A stretch of 64,000 bases of DNA from Pisaster brevispinus (GCA_023634235.1 JAMKCF010000008.1:20206500-20270499); one strand, 5' to 3'. Shown: positions 1 through 14,684, numbered from the stretch's first letter. Program-made: numbers and translations. Notes: generated by a model from the letters alone, not told the origin.

Positions 1-730
1 GTGTGATTCGCCCCTAGCCATAGGTGCAGTTACACAAAAAAGGAGGACAAAATGGCGCTGGATATATCGCTGCAGGCACTGGACTGGCATGACTATCACG
101 TGTCATGTGCCAAACTGGCAGAATGCAGGTGTGCAAATCGCATCGCGTCGGACAACAAAAGAGCGACGCAAGAAAACCCCCTCTCCAACCAGCACCAATC
201 GAACAGCCACCTCAACTAGAATTGCCCCCCTCAAACGCCGTTCACTGACCTTGCCTGTGTTCCTCGGCGGACTGCCATGTATGGCTTGGGGGAAAACACG
301 CTCTTCTACTGGGTAAATAAGACCGTTTTGAAAGCTGAAATAACAGCGTTGGATTCACCTGCAGTAACCTTTACCGTGTTTTAGAATTAAAAAAGCTTAG
401 TAGCAATCCTGTGGCAGGCAATTGATGCCCTAAATGCTTTCCTTCTCGGTGACAGACACTGACGTATGACAAAACCACGTGACAAAACTCAGGAAGTAGG
501 GGTCCCTCATTGACCTGCGCATGCGCAGACGAGGCCGTCTTGCCTTTATCCAAGCAATGGAGGGTATACTTGGCCCCTCTTACTAAACAAAGTAGTTGAA
601 ATCTATATGTAAACGCGTAATTACGCCATGGACTTGCAACATAATACCACACGATCGACGTTGTTTAGAAGCAATTGTGATGATTTAGATAAATACAGCG
701 CCTGAATTTTAAAGTCACGGCCGTGCACGG

Positions 731-1069
731 CGTACCTTTTGGTAATTACTACTCCCCACAAGTATATGACCATACAAACTTACTTGGTAAAGAGCTCTGG
801 GGAGCTGTTGATATTATAAAACATTGTTAAGAACAACCCCCTTTGAAGTCATGTAGTTTTAGAGAAAGAGGTAATTTTTCGCCCCAAAAATTTGAATCTG
901 AGAACAATTTTATGCAACGAGTGTGTTTTTTTGTTTCATTATTCGATGACTACTTGAGGACCAACTGAGCCAAAATTTTAACAGGTTTGTTGTTTTAGGC
1001 ATAAATTATGTTGGGATACACAAAGGGAGGATTACTGGTCTTTGACAATTACCAAAAGTGTACCCTGCC
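731..1069 (+). repeat. Dispersed repeat R1, copy 1
   Basis: The segment from CTTTTGGTAATTACTACTCC through ATGTTGGGATACACAAAGGG to CAAAAGTGTACCCTGCC is matched, inverted, by 24651-25008. Shared blocks include ACTTACTTGGTAAAG, GGAGCTGTTGATAT, AATTTGAATCTGAGA and CTGGTCTTTGACAA. This copy is shorter in the middle. It has no coding capacity that I can support. Confidence 0.75.
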
Positions 1070-2939
1070 TTTTTTGATAAATCAAAATTCACAATCTCCT
1101 CCTCAGCGTACGGTGTTTATGCAGATGAGCCTAAACACTCTGCAATTGTGTTTCCCTATGAAATCAGCTGTGTTCGCTCTCGTACTTATAATTGAAAACA
1201 TCCCTCCGTTATCACTCTTCCAGTCTTGCCTCCCACAGGCTCCTTTCTGTATTGTATTTATTTGTTTTGGGGTTGTTTTTTTTCAATCTTTTCATATTTA
1301 GTGAAGAAGTTGTGATAATACATTTGTAAGACTTTTTTTTTTAAATAAAATGTCTCACTGTTCTGTGAGGTAGCCTCGTGTGTATTATTGGCAAACATGA
1401 ATCTTGTGCGGACGCCGTAGTCCACCAAACACCTTTTTAAATTGAAATTAAGACGACCTCAAAGTGATAATGCAGAGCACCTTTTTCAAAAGAAGGTGTT
1501 TGTGCTGCTTTTGATGAACCCACTCATTCAATCCGTCTTGGCTGGGATGCAACCAACCTGAAGTATAGGCTGGCTATTGTGAGAAGGTGCTCAAGTCTCC
1601 GAGCACATTGATAGCATGGTTTATTTTTCATTAATTTGTAAATACACGTTACAGCCTTCACATACGATCGGAATCGATTACATTTTTTTCCCGGAATATA
1701 TTTAGACATCATTAATTATATGTACAATAATAGTAAATATACATTATATATGCGAGTAATATTCCTGTGACTTCACAGGACTTGGGAAAGTACTGATTAT
1801 ACAGTGCTTTACACTGATCTGTGTTAGGGTAAAACCAAATAATAGTATATATCCCCTATGCAAATTTAACATCTATTTATATAGTTATATAATGGGACGA
1901 TCTATGTCAAAGCTGCTTTAATACCACAAGGTTCTCGGTTTAGTTTTCTTCACCCCCCTCTTTTTGGGGGTGGGGTGTGGAGTTAGACACCCAATTGTAT
2001 TGTGTCTTTCAGTAATATTCAACGCATCTATTTTATGTTTTGGTAAAGCTTCATAGCTAAACTGTAATGGATAAGGGTCAGGGGTTAGTGAAAGGTACTG
2101 ACCAAAATGTACATACGGGACTTACACGCGTCGTATTTCTGTCCAAAGACGCAGGCCCTGCATCAAATGCCCCATCCAACCTAAAGCAAAACTTAAATTG
2201 ATAAACTGTTAATAAGTGTTATTTTAGTTACAGCATGATCGATTATACGCACTGCATGTTCACAGTGAATCAATTTTGTGTGTGAGCAAGTCTCGCCAAG
2301 AGGCACTAGCTCATCCAAACAGAGTGCTCTCTTCTACGGCGTGCAATGGCGGAACCATCTTAATGGTCCATCCAATCGCATTTATTACCATTCCCCCTAC
2401 CGGTCACAAGCCATTTCCTCTGAGACTGGAAAAAAAAACCTCCCCAATCCTCCCAAGTTTACAATGAGGAAACACTTGTTTCTTATGCAGCCATGACTGC
2501 GCGATGATGGAAATGCCCCGGCTATGGCCTTTTATGCTCAAATTGCCCCCCGCGACCCGCAGTGGCTTGTGAGGGTCCATCACAGATGCTGTCAGACAGG
2601 CAATAATTGGAGACTTTGGAGAGAAAAAAACCGTCGTATCCGCTCTGTGACTATGTGGAGAATTTCTAGGAGCTTCATCTCTTGTCATCATCAAGGAGTG
2701 GATCTAATTCAGTGGACTGTGTGGGGGACATGGGATGAGCATGGCTCTCCTGGGGGAGGGGCCAACAATGCGGGTGTCTATTGAAACTCTTCTCAGCTGG
2801 GGGGGGGGTGGCTGCTGTTTTTAACACATTTTGGAAGTCGAAATTTTACTTGGAACTTTTGACAGAAACCTCCGTAAAAAACAACAACAAAATCAATGAC
2901 ATCAACAACAGCAGCATCATGCAGCAACAGCAGCTACAA

Positions 2940-3030
2940 CCCCCCCCCCCCCCAAAGAAAAACCAACCAAACAAACAAACAAACAAACACAACACAACAA
3001 CAAGCAAACAAACCACAACACCAAAACAAC
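2940..3030 (+). repeat. Poly-C run and CAAA-rich low complexity
   Basis: A 14-nt C run is followed by AACC/CAAA units and imperfect CAACA repeats. Confidence 0.8.
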
Positions 3031-4683
3031 AGAAGTTGTGAAAAGTGACGTGGTGGGATTCATTTATATTTCATGTTTTCAAACTGCGGTCTAGGTTCTC
3101 AGTTTTCTAACGACTTTACAAGACGGGTCAGTTTTAGTAAAAATGTAGTCTCATTTGTTTACGAAATCTGAATGTATACAGGAAGATTGTAAATTTGTTT
3201 CGACAGTTCTATTTGCTAAAAAAAGAAGAAGAGAGAATTGAATCAACGTGTATGGAAATTGAAACATTCCCTATTTGTGGGAATATTTTTCATTGTACGA
3301 GGGGGAAATGTTCCACGTCTTGCTCACAATTCAGAGGGAGATGGGCGGAATTTGTGCGAGTTTAAAGGCTGCCCTTTCCGCTGTTTCTCACTGCACAATA
3401 TTCACAGTTATTGATGATGTCACCATCTCAGCGCAGAGCTGCACCTGACGAAAACATACAACCGTGAATTCACTCTGCCAGTTGAAGCGGCAAAACGCCT
3501 TCAAGGTGGACGAGCCAAGAAATGAGCAAGACTAGGTGGAAGGCACCTAAAAAACAAGTTGCCGAGAGAGTGTTTCGCCGTCGATGATGTGTATAAGAAG
3601 GCACCGTCGGAACCCTCCTGACGGGCAGCTAGTGAATAAGATGTGACAGGGCAACAATAATAGCCGGCTCTAGCTCCCCGCTCGTCCCCCCGTCCATGGC
3701 GGCTTATTCGCCATTCCCAAACGGACTTAATTCGATATCTGAAAATGCCGCCCCGGCTTTTCAGAAGTCAAAACAATATTGTCCCTTGTGTGTGTGCGCG
3801 GGGGGGGGGGGGCGTTCAGAGGACCTTCTTGAGATGAAAATCATCATCTCAGAGCGGTAATTTGAAGAGTGGATTTTTCATTAAGACTTCGCCTGGTGTA
3901 TGTTTTTGTATTTATTGGTCAGTTTTCTTTGTACATGCTTTGTTTGGTGGGGGTATCATTTTGTTGCAGTTGCATCCAACTGGTTCTGTCACAATTAGTT
4001 AGTGGGTGATGGTGTTATCGGCGGAGTGGATCTGATAAAGTAAACGCCGACATCTTCGCGGCAGGAAAAAGCCGACACAATGCAAAATTATCTTTAAGTT
4101 TGTGAATATTGGACTTTGAACAATGAGGGCGCTGCCGTTTGGACTGCCTCGCCAGTAGTGGAACAATTTTTACAAAAGTATCGGCAGCTACTAATGCGCA
4201 TGCATTACAACAGCTTTACGGAGACTTTTGAACTTTGTTGATTTTTTTTAATGGGATTTACTCTCAACACAAACTTATGCAGGGTATTGTGGTGTTGTCA
4301 TTGACAAGGTGTATAAAAGTGTGTGTTTATAGGGCCGGCATCACCATGCCATGATCCGTTTACGGCGCAACGCATTCTTGTGCTTCTGCCCAACTTACCG
4401 TACTGTATACTGTCAATAAATATAAACAAAAAAACATAAATTCGAATCGAACAGTAACAGTATTTATATCACCAATAAGAATAAAGTAGGCCATTGGATG
4501 TCAGGGCACCTTTTACTAGTAAATTTCTTGTAGTTTAGTCTTTTTTTTACTCCTATGTGAGGAGAAGCAATTATGGTTAAAGACGTCTGGCTGATCGCCT
4601 TGATTGAGGAGTCGACCCGAACAAGGATGACTCGGCCACCGAAACTCGATCCCGACTCCAGGACCAATCGGTCAAGACCACTC

Positions 4684-4735
4684 TTACTTTGTTGATAGGG
4701 TCAAATGCTTTACCGGTGAGCGTTTGTATTGGTCA
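4684..4735 (-). repeat. Dispersed repeat R2, copy 1
   Basis: In reverse complement this reads GACCAATACAAACGCTCACC, GGTAAAGCATTTGACCCTAT and CAACAAAGTAA. It is strongly matched by 28036-28086. The similarity fades outside this core, so the full unit length is unknown. Confidence 0.55.
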
Positions 4736-6181
4736 CTGACTTTGGGTTGGACGTTCGGCAACCATTGTAAACTGTAACAACATCATACATTAATTGAACA
4801 CGGAGATGTTGCGCCTTAACGTGTTTTCTTTATGTCTCATATTGATCGAAACGATCCCAAGATGGTTGGGGAAAAAAAAACATCACAATACGTAGACCCA
4901 GCCACTTAACATTAATCACCGTTTGGTCTCAATGAGTCAAAATGTTGACACCTTATTCACCTTGGAGTATCGTTTTAATATTTTGAAACTTTGTTTGTTT
5001 CTATGGATTTTAAGGAGAATCATGACAGGGATGTAATGCTCGCGATGGTGGTGCAACTTCTAATTCAGGAAGCTAGAGTCGATGCGTATACAGTATCCAT
5101 GTTTATAGTCTGCCTGAGTTTGATGTTCCACTACACACACGCACACTGTCATGTAGCTAAACTCTGCATCATTACACGACAAAAACATGTGTTGAGCACG
5201 GGTAGTCAATTTACCAAACTGCGAGACACGTCACAGCAAAACGGTCACCCAAGGGCCCACACGAACCGCTGACGTTAATCCTGTTAATATATGCCCAGAG
5301 AAGTGAGCATTGTCTTGTGTGGCGAGGTTCGTGTGTTTTGGGTCCGCCGAGATAACGAGAGGGTGACATTTCGGTACCGTCAAAACCGGCACCGAGCCCC
5401 CCTCACAATCACACCCCGCGCTGCCTCCCGCACTTTAGAACCAAACTTCAGCAATCGGTTCGATAACAGAATTCGTGGCTGTACGCGATAAGTACCCTCT
5501 TCGATGTTTGCTCGCTTCAGACAATGACATGCTGTCACTCATTTTTTTTTTTCTTCCCCTTCTTCTTTTTTTTCATTTTCATTTCCCAGCGGGGGTCAAC
5601 TGTACTGCTTCTGACATGGGCTTATCTGAAACCGACAACGGGGATTAGCACCAGTATTTTCCTGGCAGCCACACGGAGTAAAATCGCCTTATCAGTTTCC
5701 AATATTAAGTTAAACACCCAGAGATAAAAGCGTGTAGTCGGGGCTGTTTGTACGTGTAACTTGGGTGATCGATTAAAAGAACCAATTTAATTATTCCTGC
5801 ACACAAAACTTGCTACCTCTGCGATTAAAATTGCAATTTAGAGAAAGAAAAGCCGTCGTAAATCTGCTTAGCCACCCCTTATCTCTACTTCAAAACATTA
5901 AAACTGTGATTAACACGCACAACCCGTCTTAATCACGGCTTTTCGGAATACCACGCGGTATTGGATACAAGATAACGCGGCCCGAATCCGTGTTAAAGAC
6001 ATTAAACCCTAAACTACTGATTATTTTTAATAACAAATCCACCGAGAATGAAGCTCGAAGACAATGGATCAACGAGGGCATTAGAAATACACGAGGTTAT
6101 CGTGAATATCTCTCTGCATTGCAAACATGGATCATGTCCATGTTGCTACCATAGATGGTGGATCGGCATACCTGGTGTAAA

Positions 6182-6275
6182 GCCTCTTTCACACGAGAGC
6201 AATTTAGCAAGTGTCCCTTGCTAAAATGTTAGCATGATGTAAATTTTTACAAAATACGTCGTGTGAAAAGACAGC
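6182..6275. mobile_element. Small hairpin MITE-like element
   Basis: CTTTCACACGA near the left end is matched by TCGTGTGAAAAG near 6259-6270. A perfect internal hairpin, TTAGCAAG ... CTTGCTAA, lies at 6204-6224. A third partial end (TCGTGTGAAGGG) lies near 6405, so the full element could be longer. It is non-coding. Confidence 0.45.
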
Positions 6276-9200
6276 CATTTGTGTAAGGTCCAGGGTCCCT
6301 TTTTGAAATCTTCTCAAACATTGATACATTTTGTCGGATGTCCAGACCTATACGACAAAATCTTCCGCTAGCGGAATATTTGACCAATAACGTGCGCGAA
6401 GTCATCGTGTGAAGGGAACCTTGGTATACTCGTTCCTCATTCATCCACTGTTTATAAACACACCGACCTGGTTGGCATGCAGGATGATACCAAAACATTC
6501 AATCGTGTTAACAGATAATATGACCCAAATTCAACATTTCTGCAAACTTTTATACACAACAAAATACCTCCCATGATCGGTTGCTTTGTTTCCAACAAAT
6601 TCAACACTGTTTTTGAATATTTGGTGTTATTTGGAGTTATGGCGTGACATGTTTTACTTGCGTATATTATTTAGATACACGATGAATACAAGTTGAACAG
6701 GGGCTGTCAATGAAATACAGAAGAATAACAACTTTCATCAAAAGTTCTGTACAACAGGTCCTGTGTCGACAATGTGGTCCCGGGTGAAAAATATGGCAGC
6801 GATTTTTCAGTCAGCTATATACCGTACTGTTTAAACTTCTTGTTGTCAGCACACAGGGCAATTCCGAACATAAGAACTTTAGGTCCCCATGTAACAAACT
6901 CCCGCGCTCTAACGTTGAATTTACGCGCGAAACTTGCACAGTATTTTGCCCTGAGTAAACATTCCCATCTGATATAAAACACAAAATAAATAAACAAACA
7001 ATCAAGTACATAAGGACAAATCATTACCGGAGTTTTGCTCGAAATAGTGTGACGTTTTCACAGGTTGGTTGCAGTGGTTGTATTTCGGGAATTTTAATTG
7101 AAAATTACAATTTGAGAGTGACTCATCCAAAATCAAATTAGGCCTAGAGTTTTTTTGTTTTTTTAAGGGGGTCTCATTAGATCAGTGTATTGTATAAGTG
7201 GGTTTTTTGGGTTGTTTTTTTTACATAAATTTCATTTAAATTTGGACCGGAAAACATTACAGGGGAAAAAAAAAAGGAAAAACAAAAAACAAAAAAACTC
7301 ATCTCTGCGATTTCCAATAACCCATAATGATGTAGTGATTTCCATTCCACCCTCCCTGGGTTATAAACTCGTTTTATCCCCAGACTTCCTGATTTCTTTA
7401 ATATTTATAGCCTAGTGATAGCACCTTTGTATAATGTATGAGAGAAGATGTTGGTTTTTAATAATAAAAAAAATTTGAAATGTTTGAGATCGTTTAAGAG
7501 GATAAAGAGGAATGTCTGTATTGAGCCCTGGAGAGATATCTTATCTTTTGATATTGAGGAAGCACACAGTCCGTGACACAACCAACACGAACCGTGCCCG
7601 TTATCATCAACTCAACGGTACCTGAGGCCCTTCCTCTCCCATTGATACGCCAGCTCAGCCTCGCTGGCACCCTCTTTTGTACCCGTAAAATTGATCATTT
7701 TCTTTAAAAGAAGAAGAAAAAAAATTATGTGTATCTCTTGTTGTCGTGCGTGAGGATGCTCCATCATACTTGTATTTTAATATCGACCCTCGTTGCTGTC
7801 ACTTCATGAAAATGTCCAAGTGTATATTGTATGTACACGGGGTATTACGAAATGTAATAAGGTCAGATGTTTACTTTGAAAATGACAAATTATGATTAAT
7901 GACATGGAATGTGTATTTTGCAGAACATGGATTCACCTGACCGCAGTTTCCATGACGTGTAATAAAGCCGTGTTGTATCACTGTCCCATCTTCGAGTTTC
8001 CCGCCCAAGGTGTAAGAAAAACGGCGTATACTTGACAAAACTGAAACTAGAGTTGTTGCCCTGACAGGATAGACGTTGTGGGGTGATATTTAGGTAGGAG
8101 CTGTACCTGTTGGAGTTTTGACATTGTTGGGTTTACCCCCAAGGAGTTGAGAAAGTTTGGGTATAGTCTAAGTATGCCTTATGAACAGTGATGATAATGT
8201 TGAAAGCACCTATGATTATGTTCGCTATATAGTGCCATTACTTATAACAAGTCTTAAAAACTACGTACAAAACCACGACTCAAGAACGAAAAACCGTTTA
8301 TAACGATGCTTCATCCAATACATTTTTCAATTGATTTATTATTATTATTATTTTTTTTTACGGCATTAGTAAATTTTGAAAGCTGATGACCCCCATTTCC
8401 CGGCTTAGATAAATGTACTCATTAAATTATATTTTATTTAATCGTTTCTAAAACCCAAGCTGTTGTTTTTATGTGGTTAAAATTTAGGGTCAAAGGGCAC
8501 GTTGCCTTCTGTCTGGGCGCTTTGGGCTTTAAAAAAGCGTTTGTTTTGGAATTAATAAGGCTAGAAAGATATTTTTAAAGTAGAATATAATGATTCACAT
8601 AAATGTCCCTTGAAATTGCGTGGTTTGTGTTAAATGTCATGACATGTCCGCTGTTTTGTAGAACCAAATTTGTGACTCCACAAAATGGCGCACCGTGTTC
8701 CGCTGGTTGTTAATGTATTATGAAATGCAAATCCATGCTGGTGTTTTTTGATCACATACTCACTAATTACAATGCACTGTAAGTGTTTTCGTGCGTGAAC
8801 AACTTTTACAAAGGTTGGGGAGTAATTCCAAACAGCAACATTTTGAGAGATTTGAAGGCAGTGTGCCCCTTTAAGGCACTTTAAAAAGTGTGTTTTTAAA
8901 TGTTCTCTAATCGTAAATAGTGTGCATATAGGTGTGACGTATTATGTATGGTCTGTACTGGAAGTAAAATGAAAGGACAACAGAACTCCCAAGACAATTC
9001 AGTCTCTGCGGTGCATCCTCTCGTTTCACGTGAACGTGCCTTTTGGCTTTGACAAATCACTTGGTCGTGAAAGCATTATTGAAACAAACGCACAGTGTAT
9101 TGTGCTAGTTGTTATTTTTGATTCGACTGTCACCATTTTCAACGGAACAATGACACCGTTTTACGTATAATGAGCTACCGTAGAGTTGTCTATCAATTCG

Positions 9201-11522
9201 TCTTCCCGTAAGCAGACCGAAGAATGCTTTTTAAATGTCACGCAGGATCAGATGTCGCATTTCACACAGCGGTTCAAATTGAACGCAGCACGTCTCGCGG
9301 CCGACTCCCCGGCTCGGGTGTCGTGGACATTGTTCAACCTTAATGTTACATCTTCGCGCCTGTCATTATCAACGGATTAAAAATCAGCAGCAGAAAGAAG
9401 ACTTCAACAACGCCAATGCTCTAATTTTAGCTGAGTCCCATTGATCCAATACTCAGCAAGCGTCATACGGGGTTACATTGCCTCTTTACCCGCGTGCTTC
9501 TTTTTTCAAAACATTCACGAGGATTGAATAGCTGACATTTTTCTAGAATCGAGGGCAGAAGAGCCAAAAAAGAACATGGATCGCTATTTTCATAGAGAAA
9601 GTTTGAGAAAAGGTGTGAGGTCACGTTTCGAAAGTTCAGACCGTCGTGTCCGTGCAGGTCTGTTGACATTTGGACTGTGTAGTCTCGAGTTACGGCCATC
9701 TAATAAACCAACAGGTTGTTTTATTACCCGACCGTTATGGGACCTGAATGTAAGGGTTAAACCTGTTGAAATTGCGTAAAAGTTCACGGATGACGTCTAC
9801 ACTTCAACAGCATTCAAGAGGGATCCTTTGGGTTTTGATGACGGCTGTACACGACGATGCTGTTCTGGGAAGGATTGAGCCAGGTGGGGGGAAAAAAACC
9901 ACCCAAAACTTTGTATGAACCCAAAAGCAGTGAATTGAAGCAACCGCATGAATGGAGCTCTACGAAATGACGGGGTCATACACAGAGCAACACGCAACGA
10001 TTTTTATTGACTCGTTGTTCTTCTTGTCGCTCCATCAATTGTCAAAACGAAACTCCTACTGCAGAGAGAAAAATAAAGTCAACTTTAATAGTGTCATTTA
10101 AAAAAATAGAAAGAGTCAAAACTTCTTTTGTTACAGACCTTTGACTTTGCCAAACAAAACTTGAGTTTATGCGTAGAAAGTGCAGAGGTAGGAACAGGTG
10201 TCTGTAATGTCAACATATTCATTTTCAATGGATACAGCCCATGAATTCCAGGTCATAAAAGTTCTACATGCTGTTTCATGTTGAAAATGCATGATTTTGG
10301 GCTGTTAAATTCCAAGCAGTCTAAAGTAACATCGCACGAACTAAGCCTTTTTACAAGTTCAGTTTGATTTATGTGTTGTTTACGGACTCGCTGGCCATAA
10401 AGCGCAAGGTTCCGAAACTGTGCAACAAAAGATTCACAACATCGTTTCTGTCAAGACAGGTTTTTTTTTTTAAATCGACTGTACGCGGTGTGCCAACAAC
10501 GTCGCGAGTCATTGTCCCAAACAATTTGTTAAAACATGAAATCTACACGAGATTTATGGATGGGGTACCGTGAAGTGAGCATACGGTGGTTTGTCCATGT
10601 CTAATTCCCCTTTTTACGGACGGGGAGGGGGGTGCTTTGCGTAACCTGTATATACTAATGACTTTACATGTGCCCCCCAAGGGCTTCCTTACTATAAAGT
10701 TTGGGATATATCTCAAATTAGTCTCATAGAAAACAATTAGAATTGGTTTTGTTTTACTTGTCATCACCCCCCCTTCTCAATCCACGGACCATTTTGCACG
10801 ATAGACGCCTTTGGGGCCAGAGTTGGGGGTAACGTACTGCAAGACACGGTATCTCCGAGCTATTAAAAGGAAATTGAGGAACATCCAAGCAGGTGGTGTT
10901 ACGCCACGAGCCCCTACAGGCGGAGGCCAAAAAAAGCTATAGCAGTCGCAGGTTGACGCGAAACATTCCTCCAAACTTGGTCACGGGCGCTGAAGTTACA
11001 TCCTAATAATAAAACAATATTATCCTGGCGTATTTGATGTCAACCCAGTGGGTGGGTTCAGTGTGCCAAGACGGAGAGTTGTGACAATTTGCTCATAATT
11101 TAATACTCGATAGTCCTTTGCTATAATTCTTGTCCCGATGGGGGTGAACGTCCGAGGCCCCCTCTACTTCAGTCGGATCCTAATAAGTCTTAAATGCAGA
11201 TACTTGTAATTGTGCAGGTTCAATGTCCTTAGAAGAACCGCTTGGCAAGCTTGTAATTGAAACTGGCTGGTTAATAAAACGCGTGTACTGGCTAGGTAGA
11301 TTAGCTTTGGTTGACGATCTTCTTCTTGTGCCCATTACGAACCCTGTCCGAAGCTCTGCTGTTTGCTAGCCCGGTGACGGTGCTTTAATCGTGAAACATT
11401 GTTTAATATTATTTATTATTTTTTTAGTGAAGGGTTTTCGTGGAAATATATTTTTGGAATGGATCTGCCCTTTGGAGAGAGAGAGAGAAAGTGTACAGAT
11501 ATTCATGAAGCAAGATTCGGCC

Positions 11523-11721
11523 AAGATATTTCTAGAATTTGCCGTAACGGATTGATATATCCCACCGGAGTTCCCAGTTCGAGATTGAAACACTCTGGTT
11601 GCAGGATGACTCAAACCGAGTCACGTTGACTCCCCCGGTTTAATCATGATATAAGACAATTTCTATATTTGCTGTATCGGGTTAACATCCCATTGGAGTT
11701 CCCAATTCGAGATTGAAACAC
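11523..11721 (+). repeat. Diverged local tandem duplication
   Basis: The segment 11523-11595 (ATTTCTAGAATTTGCCGTAA ... GTTCGAGATTGAAACACT) recurs at about 11653-11721 (ATTTCTATATTTGCTGTATC ... ATTCGAGATTGAAACACT), about 130 bp further on. GGAGTTCCCA.TTCGAGATTG is the best preserved part. Confidence 0.6.
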
Positions 11722-12343
11722 TTATTTCAATTGGTTGGAGGGGTAGGAGCGTTTACTGTTAGTTAGCTTCACTTGGTACTCATTCTCACGGCGTGTGTCA
11801 CACTGTTGGACAATTTGCCTGGAAGGGAGAATATTTTACGGGGAGGAATCGATGGTGGCTCGGGTCGTTGACAGTGAGGATAAACGGAGTTTAATGCCGG
11901 TCGAACAGGGCCAACCGCTATGGTGACATATTACTTTGTTACTCTTCCCCCTTGAGGGGGCGTAGCCACATTCTTGCTAAGAGGGTTGTCTGGGACGTGG
12001 GGATGGGGGTGTACATCAGTCGTAATTGTTTGTGACATCCACGAGCGGCGTATAGCGAGGGTGAAAAAAAATATGTTTAACACACCGGTTGACTTACATA
12101 CTCGCTTTTAACTGAAGCTTCGTGTAGCCAGTGTGGTGGTGATGCAAGGCCAAGTCGTACGGCTGTGATCGGGAAAACGTAATACTGCTAAGTAATTTGA
12201 TTTGCCAAGCTCAAATGAGCAGGGAATATGTCACGAGCAACAATCATTACACTGGTAATTGATTCATTGATTGGTAATTGATTACATTGGTATTGATCCG
12301 AATGTTTTCTTCTCCTTCTCCTTCTTCGTTTTCTCCTTCACTG

Positions 12344-12563
12344 GGGTGTTAAAATTGACACCATGGGTGCTGTTACATTTAGACACCGAAGAGAGAATCA
12401 AAGTTTACACCACAGGGTGTTAAAAAAAATTCACAATTTTCTGCAAAAACAATTAAATTAGTGTTATTTTAACACCTAAGATGTCAATTTTGATAGGTGT
12501 TAATTTTGATTCTCTCTTCGGCATCTTTACGTTACAGCACCCGTAGTGCCAATTTTAACACCC
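12344..12563. mobile_element. Palindromic MITE (220 bp)
   Basis: The two ends are exact inverted repeats of GGGTGTTAAAATTG. The inversion extends about 68 bp inward with few mismatches, through CCGAAGAGAGAATCAAA on the left and its complement on the right. There is no coding capacity. This is the structure of a foldback-type MITE moved in trans by a DNA transposase. No target-site duplication could be fixed with confidence. Confidence 0.8.
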
Positions 12564-14684
12564 TACTTTTCGCGGTGTTGCAAGATGTTTCTGCCACTAT
12601 ATTATCGGGTCAAACTATAGTCAACTTCCAAATATTACCTTTGACTTCGCCGTGTTCCTTTCGACAAGAGGATCGAGCATTGTTTGTCATGAGGTCTCGC
12701 TGAAATGTGTTATCTTGTCGTATACCAACTGAACTATTTGGTATGTAAAACCCTTAATCTTTGACCTGCTTGTAGGTCAAATAATATTATTATTGAATCT
12801 AGAGGCTAGTTAGTGGAAGGCATTCGCATGGATGCACATGACTGTTTGTTGAGATGAGCCAGTCAAACTAAGAGTCTGGTGTCCAGAGTCAGTCATGGGA
12901 AGCGAGTCAGTGGGTCAAATGTAGGTCAGACAGGTCAATCTCCAATGACCTCCAAATGACCTCAGAATGATGCACAATCGGCTCATGGAATTCCGAAATG
13001 GTTTGGAAACCCAAATCTCACACTGTCTTCCTGCTATAGTCTGAAGGGTTAAAGCGTTTACCTCGAGATAATGAGTAAACACTGTGGTGAAACTGGGACA
13101 ACCATTATTTGAGTTTTGTTTACGGGGCGTCCAGAGTTGTCACAAAACTGTCATTGTTTTACTGTACATTAAGCTTGACCCGTGCGTCCTTTCGTTCCGC
13201 TGCTAAATGTTAACGTCTTATTTTGTTGGATAATGGAACCAATGAACTGTGACAGTACTCACATTAAACATCACTCCGTGTCTGATTTAAGCGACTTTGG
13301 CTACGGCTATGGCTGTTGGCTGAAACGACAGCGTTGAAGAAAAGGAGTTATTCGGACATTCAGGCCGTAGAAGCCGTTAATTGTAACACGACCTTTGGTT
13401 TACCATCTTTTATGTTCATGCCTAAGGGTTATACAGTGCTCGTTTGGGGGCGGGGGGGGGGCTAGAGATATATCAATAGTTGTTCTATCCCAAAACGCAC
13501 TTCCAAATAATCGTACTTTTTCTTCTCTTCTGGTTTCCTCATTGACTACATTTAAATATTTTGAATAATTTGTAAAAGGTCCTTGTTTAATTCATCGATT
13601 TTGTTCCCATCTTGATACTTAGGTCTAGTCCCCTTGTAATGTATTGTATTTCTTTTTGTTTGTGGTTTTTCTCCACCGTGATCCTCTGTTTGCTGAGTGT
13701 GTTAACTGTCCACAATTGTTAATATTAATATCATTATTGCTGTTGTTAAAACATAAAATAATGTTACAAATTGTATAAAGTTAAGACTTATAAATACGCG
13801 ATAACTCGTAAAACAGCTAAGACATAAAAAATATGGCCATATGATATCCTCAATATCTTAAAATATTATTGTTGACAAATTAAATATACCGCCAGATTTG
13901 TCGGTAACTGTACTCTCCCCTTTCTTCTCTCCACCCCAAGCGGATGTCCGTAAGGTAGGCCATTGTACTCCGTTGACAACTGCCTGAGTGTGTTGCCCAA
14001 ACAAACTATCTATTGTAAAATAATGGGGGGGGGGGAAGGGGGGAAATGGATTCGATTTAACTTTTAAAGCAGAAACACTTTATTGTGATTTTTATTATTA
14101 TTAATGTATTTTTTCCCCCGAAATTCACACAAAAAAGCTAAACAGGTGTTGGTAAAATGACAGCTCCCATGGTTTATATTAATTGGTTGGTTTTCAAGAA
14201 GACCATGAGATTCCTCGATAAAACGCTTTGACACGTTTTATACTTAATCCCCCAACAAATGTCCACGTTTTTGCTTTCAAAAACCCGGAGAAATAAAAAA
14301 AAAGCTTCAGTGTTCCTGGACACGGTCAACTCCGTTTCCAGTCAGAGATTAAGCTCGCCCCGTAAATGACGTTTCCCTTTGCCTGTTGTAATATTGTTTT
14401 TAAGCTTCAAAAGACTGACATAAATCATGTTGCCCCATTGTTAGGTAAACGTTTGCACTTTCTACAGTGTACCTCCACCTCACCAACTCAAACGCATTAA
14501 TCATTTTTAGCATTATAGTTACACCGAACAACAGTTGAAAAGATGAACAGTCTTCAGGCCCAATTTTTTCCCCAAACACTTTGAGAAGCCTTTTTTCCTT
14601 GAGTTGTGTGGATCAGTATACAAGTTAATGGTAATAAACACGTTTAACAACTCGAAAAAGTTAATTTCCTTGGATTTCGGTACC

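Larger units (their letters stand above)
1..12343. other. Gene-free interval with few repeats
   Basis: Apart from the listed repeats I find no supported exon. Short ATG-started frames are scattered on both strands and look random in composition. Homopolymer G or C runs occur near 2802, 2940 and 3801. The stretch at about 3280-3700 has a more even base composition and could be regulatory. Confidence 0.6.

Noticed and set aside
7..220. Short open stretch with an ATG at 52 after an A/G-rich lead
   Set aside because: It is only about 55 codons from the ATG, is unlike any known family, and shows no splice evidence. The AGGAGG-like lead is not meaningful in a eukaryote.
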